In this document: piece by piece, positions 20,376 to 32,000 of the stretch
How positions within the stretch are numbered: the first letter of the stretch is position 1
How the letters are laid out: every line of letters begins with the position of its first letter
From: Blattamonas nauphoetae
Taxonomy: Eukaryota; Preaxostyla; Oxymonadida
DNA length: 64,000 nt
Assembly (NCBI GenBank): GCA_033064195.1
Contig: JARBJD010000137.1
Span: forward strand, 1 to 64,000
Direction of reading: 5' to 3'
Notes under the pieces: generated by a model
The model's database searches: none
The model's input: only the letters and a program-made list of their open reading frames with translations
What the model was told of the DNA's origin: nothing
Translations under genes and position numbers: made by a program

Positions 20376-22143
20376 ATGCAAACAACAAAGCTCCCTCGCT
20401 CAGAAGATTTGTTTTTGGACGTTGACACGCCAATTGATCCTAATTATGATCCGGAGACCGCCGAATTTCCAGAATTCTATCTCGATGCGTTAACCCAAGC
20501 GAAACTCATTGATGTCTCCTCTATCCACCCAGTTGCTCCAATTGCTGAAGTTGGTTTATCTTTTTCTCGTCACCCTAATTTTCCGGCCAACATAATTTTA
20601 TTTTTCAGGACATGACAGAGAGGGCAATCGGACCATCCTGATCACACCGTATTGCCAGTCCCCTGGAACTCCGGAGACTGTTCAGCAGCTTTATTCCCTC
20701 ACTATGATGAATCCTATAGTATGAATCTTTTTCAAGTCAAACTTCTTCATATCACTCACATTACAGCTCTTCTCACATTTCACCCAAATAATTCCCTGCA
20801 TCGACACAATCTATCCCGGCTCTCCACAAACCAGCATGCCAAAGAGGAAAGAACAACCCAAAATGGATATGAAGAAACCGTTCGTTGGCCGAGATAACAT
20901 GCAACACATGATCCTGGTCAATCCCCCAACATTCGCCAAAGTCGCGATGGGAGTGATGAAAACAATCATGCCCTCAAACGTGATGAAGAAGATTAAGCTT
21001 GTGAAGACCTTAGAAGACCTGTACGAGTACATATCCCCGGAAGAACTCCAACTTCCGTGCCTGTTCTATCGGTTGGAGTTTAATTCTGTTCTGGATTGTG
21101 TTCATCCGCAGGCGGTCACAGGAAAGAAGAAAGAAAAGTCGTTTGAACAAACATCGCCATTCCATCCCACTCGACTGTTTCCGATTCTGCCAGCCGATTA
21201 TATCCCTCTCACACTTCTCAACATCGTCGCAAGACTCGTTCGTGGGTTGACTGAAGAATCATCACAAACTCCAAGCACTACCACAGTTGAAACCGTCCCA
21301 ATCAGACAGACAACAGCATTCAACGAGCAACCAAACCAAAACTCGTTGGATATCACCCTTAAATATCTTGTGAAAGATCCACTCCAAGTCTTAGCGGAAG
21401 ATCTATCCCCATCAGTCCTCCTCTCCCTGCTGACGACATTCCTGAAACAGATCCCAGGGAAACTGTTTCCTTCTGAATGGGTAACCCGCCTGATTGTTAT
21501 TTCGAAGGATTGCGGACAAATCGATACCAAAGAATCGAAAGACGCACTCATCAAGTCACTCTCAACTCACATCCTCACTCTCCCCATTTCTCATCTGGGA
21601 ACCTTCCAACTACTCTTCCAACTCTTCACACTTGTTGTCTCTCCATACACCGATGGACAACACCCTGACCCCGCGTTTTTGTTCAACTTTTTTGGGCCGT
21701 CACTTCTTTCGGAGGAATACTCCTCTTCGTCGGATCTGCAGGTTGCTTTTGTCTTTCTTGTCGACAATTTCAACGAAATTTGGTCATATTGTCGTCAGAA
21801 CGCTGATAAATCGCGTTTTCCAGCCGAACTCCCACTCTATCTCATTCCAGTCGTTTATGAGATGATCCAAGAGAGAATACGAACAGCGGAGTATTACGCT
21901 GTTCAGGCACGCGTATCCCCAGCGACCAATTCTCAGACCAAGACGTCAGAATTCACCAACGGAATCACAGCTGGCCAACCTCACATTTATTGTTTCAGTC
22001 AACAAGAAGTCGAAAAATTCCTTGCCGTGGTGCGGCCGCATCATCGGACGAGGTTTGACACTTCTTTCTTCCATGATAGGAAGGAGGAGTGGATCCAAGA
22101 AAGGAGGAGGAGAGCACAGGCGCGTAGGACTGATTTAGGTTAA
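20376..22143 (+). CDS. CRAL-TRIO / RhoGAP protein (p50RhoGAP-like), three exons
   Basis: Exons 20376-20553, 20609-20718 and 20767-22143 give 554 residues. Introns of 55 and 48 nt begin GTTTAT and GTATGA and end in CAG. Splicing keeps the frame through VGHDREGNRTILITPYCQSP. Residues about 60-190 match a CRAL-TRIO (Sec14-like) lipid-binding domain: FTQIIPCIDTIYPGSP, then MILVNPPTFAKVAMGVMKTI and LEDLYEYISPEELQLP. Residues about 240-430 follow the RhoGAP fold: VLLSLLTTFLKQIPGKLF, FQLLFQLFTLVV and FNFFGPSLL correspond to the conserved helices and FGPNLL motif. The GAP arginine-finger motif (GIFRRSG) is not seen. The matching place reads LTEESSQTPSTTT. It probably binds Rho-family GTPases or lipid at membranes without normal GAP activity. 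ATG 20376 is the first ATG in frame. Confidence 0.75.
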
Positions 22144-23084
22144 CAATTTCCGTTGTATTCTACATCATGATATCTTTTTTGAAGACTTTTTTGGGAGAAT
22201 GTCACTCGAAACGTCATTCGATCATTCCGCTCCATAATTTTCTTCACAATCGAATCCAATCGCTAATCTTGGAGACCAGTGATGGAAAACCACTCTGCAG
22301 ATCATTCACCTTCTGTGATGTGCCAAAGTTCGTCTGATTCGTTGTGTATTGTCACAGATCTGTTGATTCTTCAAAACAGTGTTGAAAGAAAACCGGAAAA
22401 GAATCGAAATGGCAAAAACGGCAAAATAGTTGATTGTGTTGTGTATCAGAAATGAGTCCAGTGAAATGGGTGTTTGAATAATGACATGTGAAAGTGTAGA
22501 AATTGTGAAGTGATTCAAAGATCGTAAGGGGGAGCAAATCCAACGATGACTGATGGATTTGGATGATGAAAGGACGAAGGCATCATTCGTGCTTGGGCAA
22601 ACATGCAGACACGACATCTGAATGTTCGCGAACAACACAAGAACGACCTGAGAAGACTGGAGAGCAGGTGAGAAGCGTAAAATGATGAAGGAAAGAAAGT
22701 CAGTGACTCAAAAGAAAATGAAGAGGGAGTGAAATGATAGCAGCATCAGATGAGACATCAAAATGAGAGCGAAGACAGCCGCCAACGAATGGCAATAGTG
22801 AAGCCGATTGTGGGTGTGAATGAAGAGAGAGAAGAAAGACAACGAGATGTGATGCACGAGTGACGTGTGAACCACGTGCAGCAAAAGATGACCAGCATCG
22901 ACGAGGTGGTCGTGAGGAGAGATTTTCGTATTCGTGCAGCTTGACCAGCAGAAAAATGAAGTGGTTGCCCTCGTCGAAGTGGGTGGTGGATGGGTTCGAA
23001 AGAAGATGATGACATGAGAAGCCAGACAAACAACGGAAAGTGGTGAAAGAGTATGCAGAACGTCAGAAATTGAACGTTCAGCGA
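22144..23084. other. Intergenic spacer, purine-rich
   Basis: Lies between the 3' ends of two convergent genes. Rich in GAAGA/GATGA tracts on the plus strand from about 22650. No gene or RNA recognised. Confidence 0.5.
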
Positions 23085-26000
23085 TCAATGGGCGAACTCC
23101 ACTGTTGGTCGAGAATGGAATGCCTCGGTTTTTCCTCCAGTCGCGGTTTGTGTGTTGTTCTCCATCTTTCTCGATGAAACATACTGATCTAGTCTCTCCT
23201 CGAGCTTCACCAGCAGCGGTCTTTCGTTCGGATTGATGGCGAGACAGTCACGCACAATCGACATGAAGTCTTCGTCCACGTGCGGGTGCGGAGGAAGAAG
23301 ACCAGCACACAGCTGTCGAGATGCGTTCGTCGCATCAATCTCCCCGAACGGAATGAGACCAGTCTTCATTTCCAGCAACACGAGGCCGAGCCGAAAAACC
23401 GACACTTGCTCCTCGTTCACACCCAGTTGCCCGTTCGACTGCTCAGGTGCTCGCCATCGTTCCCCATCATCAATCGTGATCGCCTTCCCACTCTTATCCA
23501 CTTGTAATCCTGTTTCTTCGTTCAGTCGAATGCACACTCGATCCTTCGAGTCCAGCACAATCCAGTGCGGCGTCCACTTTGCCAGCGAGACAGAGAACAT
23601 CTCCGCTTTGCTCAGATGACGAAGACCTTTCGCAATCTCCTTCCCAACCGCAACAGCATCCACTTTCTGCTTGTTCATCCCGTGTAGTTTTTCGAACAGC
23701 GTCTCCTTCTTCTGAACAATCTCAACCTTGTTGTCCTCTCCACACACCAACACTTCCACTGCTTCAGCGTTGGTAGATGGAAGTTCATCTGATTTGATTG
23801 TTGACGAGCCGAGCGAGTCAGGTTCAGCTGGAATCCCGTATGTGTTGAGTTGTCGGTGAGTTGTGATGTTCTGAGCGAAGCTGTCTCGGTCTTTATCTTC
23901 CTCCAACTTTTCAACCATCTCAGTATCCAGTTCTGTGCTCGCTATGTCTTTCCTTTCCATCTTCTTCGTTTTCCGACGTCTGCAGCAGATCACAACAATC
24001 ACAATCACGATGAGTGCCAATGAGACGAGCACAATCACAAGAGGAAGCCACCATTTCATGTTTTCCCGGACCGATTGCGAGATTCGATCAGCGGAGCTCT
24101 TTTGGATGATGAATGATGCGGCTGAGGTGACGTTGTTTCCGAAAATGAGTCGTCCTTGCCATTCCAGACTATCTTTCAGAGGTGAGAGGAGAGACTGTGC
24201 GAGTTCGAGAGAGATTGAGGACTCTGAGATGGATGAGCATAAATCAGATGTCAGCTCGACTTTTTCCGATGTCCCTTCAGTTTTATCCTTCTTCACTTCC
24301 ACAATCTCCAACCACAATCCACACGGGATCAGAGTCGATCCTTTCATTTCAATCGAGAACGCCTTGTTCGTCTTGTTCAGCGTACTCGTCGAATCATTCG
24401 ACAGAGTTGGGATGAACAGTGGTGTGTCTGGCTGTGCATGCTCTCCTGTCATGTTGCAGTCGTTCAGCGAAATCCACGGTGAGGGATAGTCTTTCGACCC
24501 ATCTCCTCCAAACAGACTCTCAATCTTGATGGTGGCTGAGTCTGTGCAATACACATTCCGGCGGAATGAAGGGAAGTTTTGGTGATTTGGGGTGTTGTCA
24601 TGGAATGTGGATAACTCGACAGTCAACGATCCGTCTTCCATGTTGATCGCTCCCTGCGAATGATGTGTCAGTTTGGCATTGTCGAGAAGTGTCGTGCAAT
24701 TCACGAGGCGAAGAATTCCACTTGACCAGCGGCACACATCTTCCGATTCGTCTGAATTGGCGGTTGTTTGGATGCCTGTAATCGAGGAGCTGAATAATTT
24801 GACTGATCCTTCCTTTCCAAAGACGAAGACGAAAGAATCAGATCCGTTTTCGATCAAGACTGAAATGTCTCTGATTTCTAGAATCCCACCATCCACAACA
24901 ATCATCCCTTCTTTCTCATCCATCCATGCTGTCGAGGGGATTCGAAGTGTTGGCCCGCTAATCTGATCTTTTGTGAGGACAAGGAATCCATCTTTCGAGA
25001 CGGACCATGGTTGAGACTGAGAAACTGACTGTTCAACTTTCAGTGTGACTTTTGAGATCAAGAGAATGGAAGCGATATCCCATGCAATATCGACAGATGA
25101 ACATGGATTCACTGAATCGCCACAATCCGACGAGATGCTTCCATCCTTCTCATCGACATTCATTGTGAGAGTGGTTGGTGTGGATCCTGTTTTGAAGAAG
25201 ACATTTCCTTCAACGTGAACAATATCGGCGTCATTCCCTTTTTTCTTGATGGAAACGACAGTGTAGGTTGTGTTGAACTGCAATTTTCCAGGAAATCCAA
25301 TCAGAAGGATTGGAGAGATTGCCTGTTCAGATTCGTCGAACACGATGGTCAGAGTTGGACCGTCTGAAAGAGCAATGAAATAGTCACCTTGCAGATCCAG
25401 ATCAGACCCAGTCAATGTCACTGTGCAAGTGGTGTTGAGTGCGTTGCTGAAATTGAATGATGCGCCTGTCACTTTGGGCGGAAAAGGAACGGAGATGTTG
25501 ATGTCAGAATTGAACAGGATTGACTTGTCATTCAGAGCGGCTGATGTGATTGTGTATGTTTCGCCAAAGATCAGTCGATTCGCATTACCCGCTTCAACAG
25601 TGTGATTACATTCAATATTTCCATCTAAATTCAGACTTCCAGTGATGGTTCGTGTATTCCCAGCGGTGGGGTGAGTCAGAGTGAACGAATACAATCCTGC
25701 TTTCAGAGCAAGACCTGTCAATGTCACAACAGCTTCTGTTCGTTCCGAGTTCAGTCGTCCTCCCCCATCCACAATTCGAAGTGGTTCTTCAGGTGTCGAG
25801 AACGTGCATTTGTCAGATTCGATGAATATTGGAGTGGATGATGATTTCATTTTCATCGACGTCACTTCGTAGAGATGGTTGAATCGGAGTGTGGCGTCTG
25901 GATAAAGATTCAACACTTTTGTGATCGATGGTGCTCCATCCACATCAAAATCGAGTGTGTGAACAGAGTCTGTGGTGGAGTGTTGGGTTGGAGTTCCGGA

Positions 26001-29000
26001 GAGAGCAACAGTGTATTTCTCGTTTGGAATGAGCTGGCTAGTAGTGAGAGTGAGTGTGGATTTATTCATTCCGGGATCCGGAACCAAATCAGTTTTGATG
26101 AGTCGAGACGGTTCAGAGGGAACTGAAAAGCGAGCGAGATCATCCACAATCGTCTTTATGTTATCAATGTCCAACTTCGTGATTTCATACGTTTTCCCAA
26201 ATTTCAATTCGGCTGTAGAATTTTCATAGATCAGAGACGAGAGTGTGTGCAATGTCGAAGATCCATCCGATGCAAACGAAGACGACAGTTCAATCCCGTT
26301 TCCGGTCTTCACGTTCGAATCATCCAACTCGTACACAGTCAATGTGAACGATTTCGATTTTGGGAAAGACACTCCATTCAGCACAATCTCTGCTGATTTT
26401 CCTGTTTCTGCGTCCAGATCGCATGTCGCTGAGATGATTCGCGTGGGAGCTGCTGGCGTTGTGAATGTCACAGCCGAGGGAATTGAAACTGAAACTGTTG
26501 TGCTCGTCATCCGAACAACCGAATAAGACGTCGAATACTTCAACGTCCCACTTTTGTACACAACCGCTTCCCCGCTTCCAATCTCATTCGTGCTGAACGA
26601 AACAGCAATCGTTATTTCAGTTGTCGACCCACTTTCAACAACGATCAGATAAAAAGATTCAACGTCCGATGAAACAGGCATTCGTTGCCCAGCCAGTGAC
26701 AGAACAATGCTGTTCAGATCGTCATCCTTCAGCGTCACTGTTGGATTCGACGACAGTGTTGGTCCCTCGGCGGTTGTGAATGTCTTCACGTTCAGAATCA
26801 TCTCGTTTTCCCCACTTGCAATCTTTGTCACAGAATAACTCGTGTTCATCAACATCCCATCCGTTCCATTCAACAGCCATCCTGTCGTCCACTTTCCATC
26901 CACATAACTCAAATCAAGCGTGATCGAAGGAGATATCGACGCAATCAATGAGCCAGACGTAGGAAGAGAGTTTCCTGAAAACGAAATCTCGAAGTGCGTG
27001 CAGTTCAGAGACAGGTCCGAGGTGATAGAGTTGATGATTGGAGCTGATGGAACTTCGATTTTGACTCCGCTGTTCACAACGAACGATTTCTCGCCATCCG
27101 ACGACACAATCGACACAACATCGTACGATCCCCCAAATACAAGTTCATTCTCGGTTTCTGTCTGAGCAACTGGGAAATTCACAGTGCAGCTGGTCGAGTC
27201 AACATACGACAAACTCGACGTGAATACTCGACTTGTGCTCGGATTCTTCACTTTCACTGTCATCGTCGTAGAGAACAGTTTGCTTCCTGTCAGTGTCACA
27301 TTCACTGCTGTCTTCGCACCATTCAGAGCTGGTGACGTTGAGATGATTCGTGCCGGCTCAATTTTGACGTCAAACGAGATGTCGTCATGATGAACTGACG
27401 TCAGAGTGTTCGAAATCACAACTTCATCCACTGTGTATGTCAAACCATAAAGTAGACCTGTTCCAGCCTCATCACTTCCTCGCACTCCGACTCGTCCTTC
27501 CCATTTCCCTTCAGCGTACTCCAAATCAACAACAACATTTCCAGGTGATAATTTCACTTCATACTTCTTCAGAACATCCAGCTTTCTTCCATCCATCAAC
27601 AAAACTACTTCTTTCTCATCATTCTCATATCGAGAGATCAAAACCGAAACAACTCTCGTCGGCTCTTTCATCGTCGTTAATGATAATCCATCTTCCACGA
27701 ACACTGGCTTCTTGTTGCTGTCCTCCATCGAAACAATTTCATATTTGGTGTCATACATCATGTTCACAGGAGAAGGGTCCAGTTTCGAGTACAGCACACC
27801 CTTCAGATCCCCCGATGAACCTGAGAAGGTCACCGACACATTGATTGGTGTCTCGCTCTGATTGCTCTTGAGCGTCACAGTGAACACACCCGTCAGTTTG
27901 ATCCCAGAGAGCGTCACTGAAACTTCTGTATCCTTTTCAGAATGCACCGCAGGATCTGTCACCGTTGTCAGCCGAGAAGGCTCAGGAGGAACAACAAAAC
28001 GAGCCAGATCATCCACAATCGTCTTCACGTTCTCAATGTACAACTTCGTGATTTCATAAGATGTTTGATATTTCAATTTCGCTTCATCATTCTTGTAGAT
28101 CTGAGAGGTCAGTGAGTGCAATGTCGAAGATCCATCCGATGCAAACGAAGACGACAGTTCAATCGCGCTTCCAGTCTTCTCTTTCGAATCATCCAACTCG
28201 AACACGGTCAATGTGAACAATTGCGATTTTGGGAAAGACATTCCATTCAGCACAATCTCTGCTGATTTTCCTGTTTCTGCGTCCAGATCGCATGTCGCTG
28301 AGATGATTCGCGTGGGAGCTGCTGGCGTTGTGAACGTCACAGCCGAGGGAATTGAAACTGAAACTGCTGTGCTCGTCATTCGAACAACCGAATAAGACGT
28401 CGAATACTTCAATTTCCCACTTTTGTACACTCCAACTTCTCCACTTCCAATCTCATTCGTACTGAACGAAACAGGAATCGTGATCTCTTCCGTTGATCCC
28501 TCACTTTCAACAACAATCAGATCAAACGATGGAACGGTTGGCGGCACAGGCATTCGTTGCCCAACCAGTGACAGCACGACGCTGTTCAGATCCCCAGTCT
28601 TCAGAGTCACTGTTGGATTCGGTGAGAGTGTTGGTCCTTCCGCTGTCTTGAACGTATCCTTGTTCAGAATCATTTTGTTTTCTCCAGAAGCAACTTGAGA
28701 CACTGAATAACTCGTATTCATCAACATCCCATTTGTTCCATTCAACAGCCATCCGGTCGTCCAAACTCCATTCTCACAATTCAAATCAAGCGATATCGAA
28801 GCAGAGATCGACGCAACCAATGAGCCAGCCGTCGGAAGAGAGATTCCTGAAAACGAAATCTTAAAGTGCGTGCAGTTCAGAGACAGGTCCGAGGTGATAG
28901 AGTTGATGATTGGAGCTGATGGAACTTCGATTTTGACTCCGCTGTTCACAACGAACGATTTCTCGCCATCCGACGACACAATCGACACAACATCGTACGA

Positions 29001-32000
29001 TCCCCCAAATACAAGTTCATTCTCGGTTTCTGTCTGAGCAACTGGGAAATTCACAGTGCAGCTGGTCGAGCCAACATACGATAAACTCTTTGTGAACTCT
29101 CGATTGGTGTTCGGGTTCGTTAGTTTCACTGTCATCGTCGCAGAGAACAATTCTCTTCCTGTGAGTGTCACAGTCACTTCTGTCTTTGGACCGTTCAGAA
29201 CAGATGATGTCGATTCAATCCGAGCAGGTTCTGTTGGAACATAAAAAGTTAGTTTGTCGAAGAAGAGGACAGGATCTTCGTTTGAGTCAGTAATGGACAG
29301 AATCTCATATGTCTCCCCAAAATCGAGAGGCACAGCGTTTCCCGTCGCAGAATAAACTTTCCCAACTAGCTTTCCTGACTGCTCCGTGAAGACAACTGAC
29401 ATTTTGTGGTCATTCAGAACACTTGAAGGTTCTGTCTTAATGAAATACTCTGTGGTCGTCATGTCAGCACCAGAGAGAGAAATAGACACTTCATTTTTCT
29501 GATTGTCTGTGAAATCCATCGTCCCAATCCCAACAATCCGATCTGTTGGCTGTGGAGTGGAAAAACTGATGGTGCTTCCATATAAATCGACAGGATTCGA
29601 AGTGGATGTGTCTGTCACACTCTCCAACGTGTACTCCACGCCGAAGGTCAGCATGCTTCCAGCACCGAACAGACGAACTGATGCCTCTGTTGAGAGCACC
29701 TGCCTTGTGCCGTCACTCCCATCATTGAATGTCACCTCAAACGAGAATGCCACGTCTTTCAATTTCACTGAGTATGTTCCTGCTGCGATGTTCAGTCCTG
29801 TCAGCTGAACCCACGCGTGGTCTGTCCCACTCCCAACACGACACGACGTCTTCAGGATCGGTGGAATGGCTGGGACTGAAAAACTCCCGCCAGGTGCAAT
29901 CAAAATGTTCAGCGCATCCTTACTGGTCACAGATGTCACAGAATAGTGACTCTGTAATTGCAGATGGTCTTCCAGCGTCCCAATTGACTTTGTTCCTCTT
30001 CCAATGCTTTTTCCTGATTCGTCCAAAGTGAACGCTGCAGTGAGTGTGATCGTCCCGTTGAGTGTGACAGTGTACTCGCCAGTCGGGACGTTCAGTCCTT
30101 CCAACGTGATGTCCACATCCATTTGATTGTAATCGACATCACATGATGCTGAAGTCAGATATTTGTTGGAGAACAAGTGACGATTTAGGTACGCATTTAC
30201 AACTTCGTAGACGGAGAGATCACCTTGGAACAAACCATCTTCGCCTACAGGTCCAGTGAATGTCGATGTGTTGGAGTCAGAAAAGGTGAACTTCAACACT
30301 CGTCCAATGTTCGGAGCTTCGTCGGTCCCTTGAACTCTGTTTCCGTTTTCGTTCGACAATAGAATCAGCACATCTCCGGTGATCGAGTTTGATAAGGTGA
30401 GAGTGAATGTGGCAACTGATGAGGTGTGGTCCTCGCTCAGTTCGGTCACAGCAACGACTTTAGCTGGCTTTGTCAAAATATCGCTGTAATCGATCTTTTG
30501 TTGATCGCCAGAAAGAAATTGCATCACAATACGATTCTTACCTGGCGAGTCAGTTTCACAGAATGTGAAAATATCAGGATCAAACATGTGACCGTTGACT
30601 TGGATATCGTGTCCTAGACCAGTGATAGCTGAACAACCTCGAAATTGCAGATATGAAAGCTGCAGTGTGGGGTCAAACCTGAAAAACAAAGCACCTCCTC
30701 CGTTGAGTTCATCTTCATTGTTCACCTGTTGGCAATTCTCAAACAGACAGTTCGAGACCGGATGTTCTGCTGTAGAATAAAAGGGTGAGAACAGTATGAT
30801 TGCTCCCGCTGAGTAGCCGTTCGAAAAAGAATCGAGGAAGACGCAATCTGAGATTGCGAGAAGATGAATCATCATAATCGATACAGCCCCTCCACCACGG
30901 AAGTCCGCCGAACAGCCGACGAAGAACGATTCAGAGAGCTTGGCCTCAGTAGTGTCGCCATCTGACATGCAACTAATTGCACCTCCTTCGGAATCCGAAT
31001 GACACCTTTTGAACGAACATTGTTTGACCTGCAGACTCAGGTTCATTACGAAGCCACCGATCGCTCCTCCTTCATAGTCAGAATAACATCCATCGAAGGT
31101 GCAGAGGGAGAAGATGTTGGTGGCGCGTTCGGCAAACATGAATTCGGTTCGAGAAGTAAAATGCTGGCCATCATAATCAGTTTGAGTGTTGGGATAAGAG
31201 CGGGAGGGAGTGTGGCATTGAGTGAAGGACGTGTTGTGCGAGAGCAGCGATCCACCCCTGTTCATGTCGTTGATCGTTGTCCCATAAAGATGGTTCGTGC
31301 TCTTCACTACACAACAGCCACACACTCGCTGGCTCCAACCACCACGAAACTGCGAAGGAGAGCGGTGCGAGAGTGAGGGCGATGTGGTGTTGGTCAACGA
31401 GCTCGCTGAGAGAGTTGTAGATATCGTTGGAAGGTCAGTGTTATTGCTTCCAATTCGGCAAAAATCAAACAGCGGACCGCTTCCAAGAACGAGGTTTGTG
31501 TTCCTCAATGAGAGGCCACATCCCGAAATACAAAGTGAATCCAGCGCGGAATTGGCGGGTTGTCCAATCGAATCACAACAAGGAGAGTCTGTCAAGGTGG
31601 CCAATGGCAGGAGGGACGGCGAAGACGATGACGAATGGGAACAGTCAACTATGACCAAAGAGCTCCCTCCGCGCTCCCCATCATTCCGAACAACCAGTGG
31701 AGAACACCCAACGTTCGACAGAATCGAGCTTGACCGAATCGTCGCACACGACCACTCCAAAGTTGCTACACACGAGTTCATCCAACTGCAGTCGAACGAC
31801 ATGTGCGAAAGAGAGGTTGTGGAGTTCCTGAAGATGAACATTGGGCAGGAGGCTTTTCCGAGAATAGTCGCTTCTTTCTCCTGCAAAGTTGACAACGAAT
31901 TTCGATTGTGATGGATGGGTTCCACATGGAGTTCTGTTTCATTGGTTCCTTGCAAGATCAGAGTGCTTGAGGAGACTGTGTAACTGCACACGTGAAAGTT

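Noticed and set aside
22700-23088. Minus-strand open frames of 90-126 codons
   Set aside because: Overlapping frames in biased DNA next to the end of surface gene 1. Ser/His-rich with no recognisable feature.
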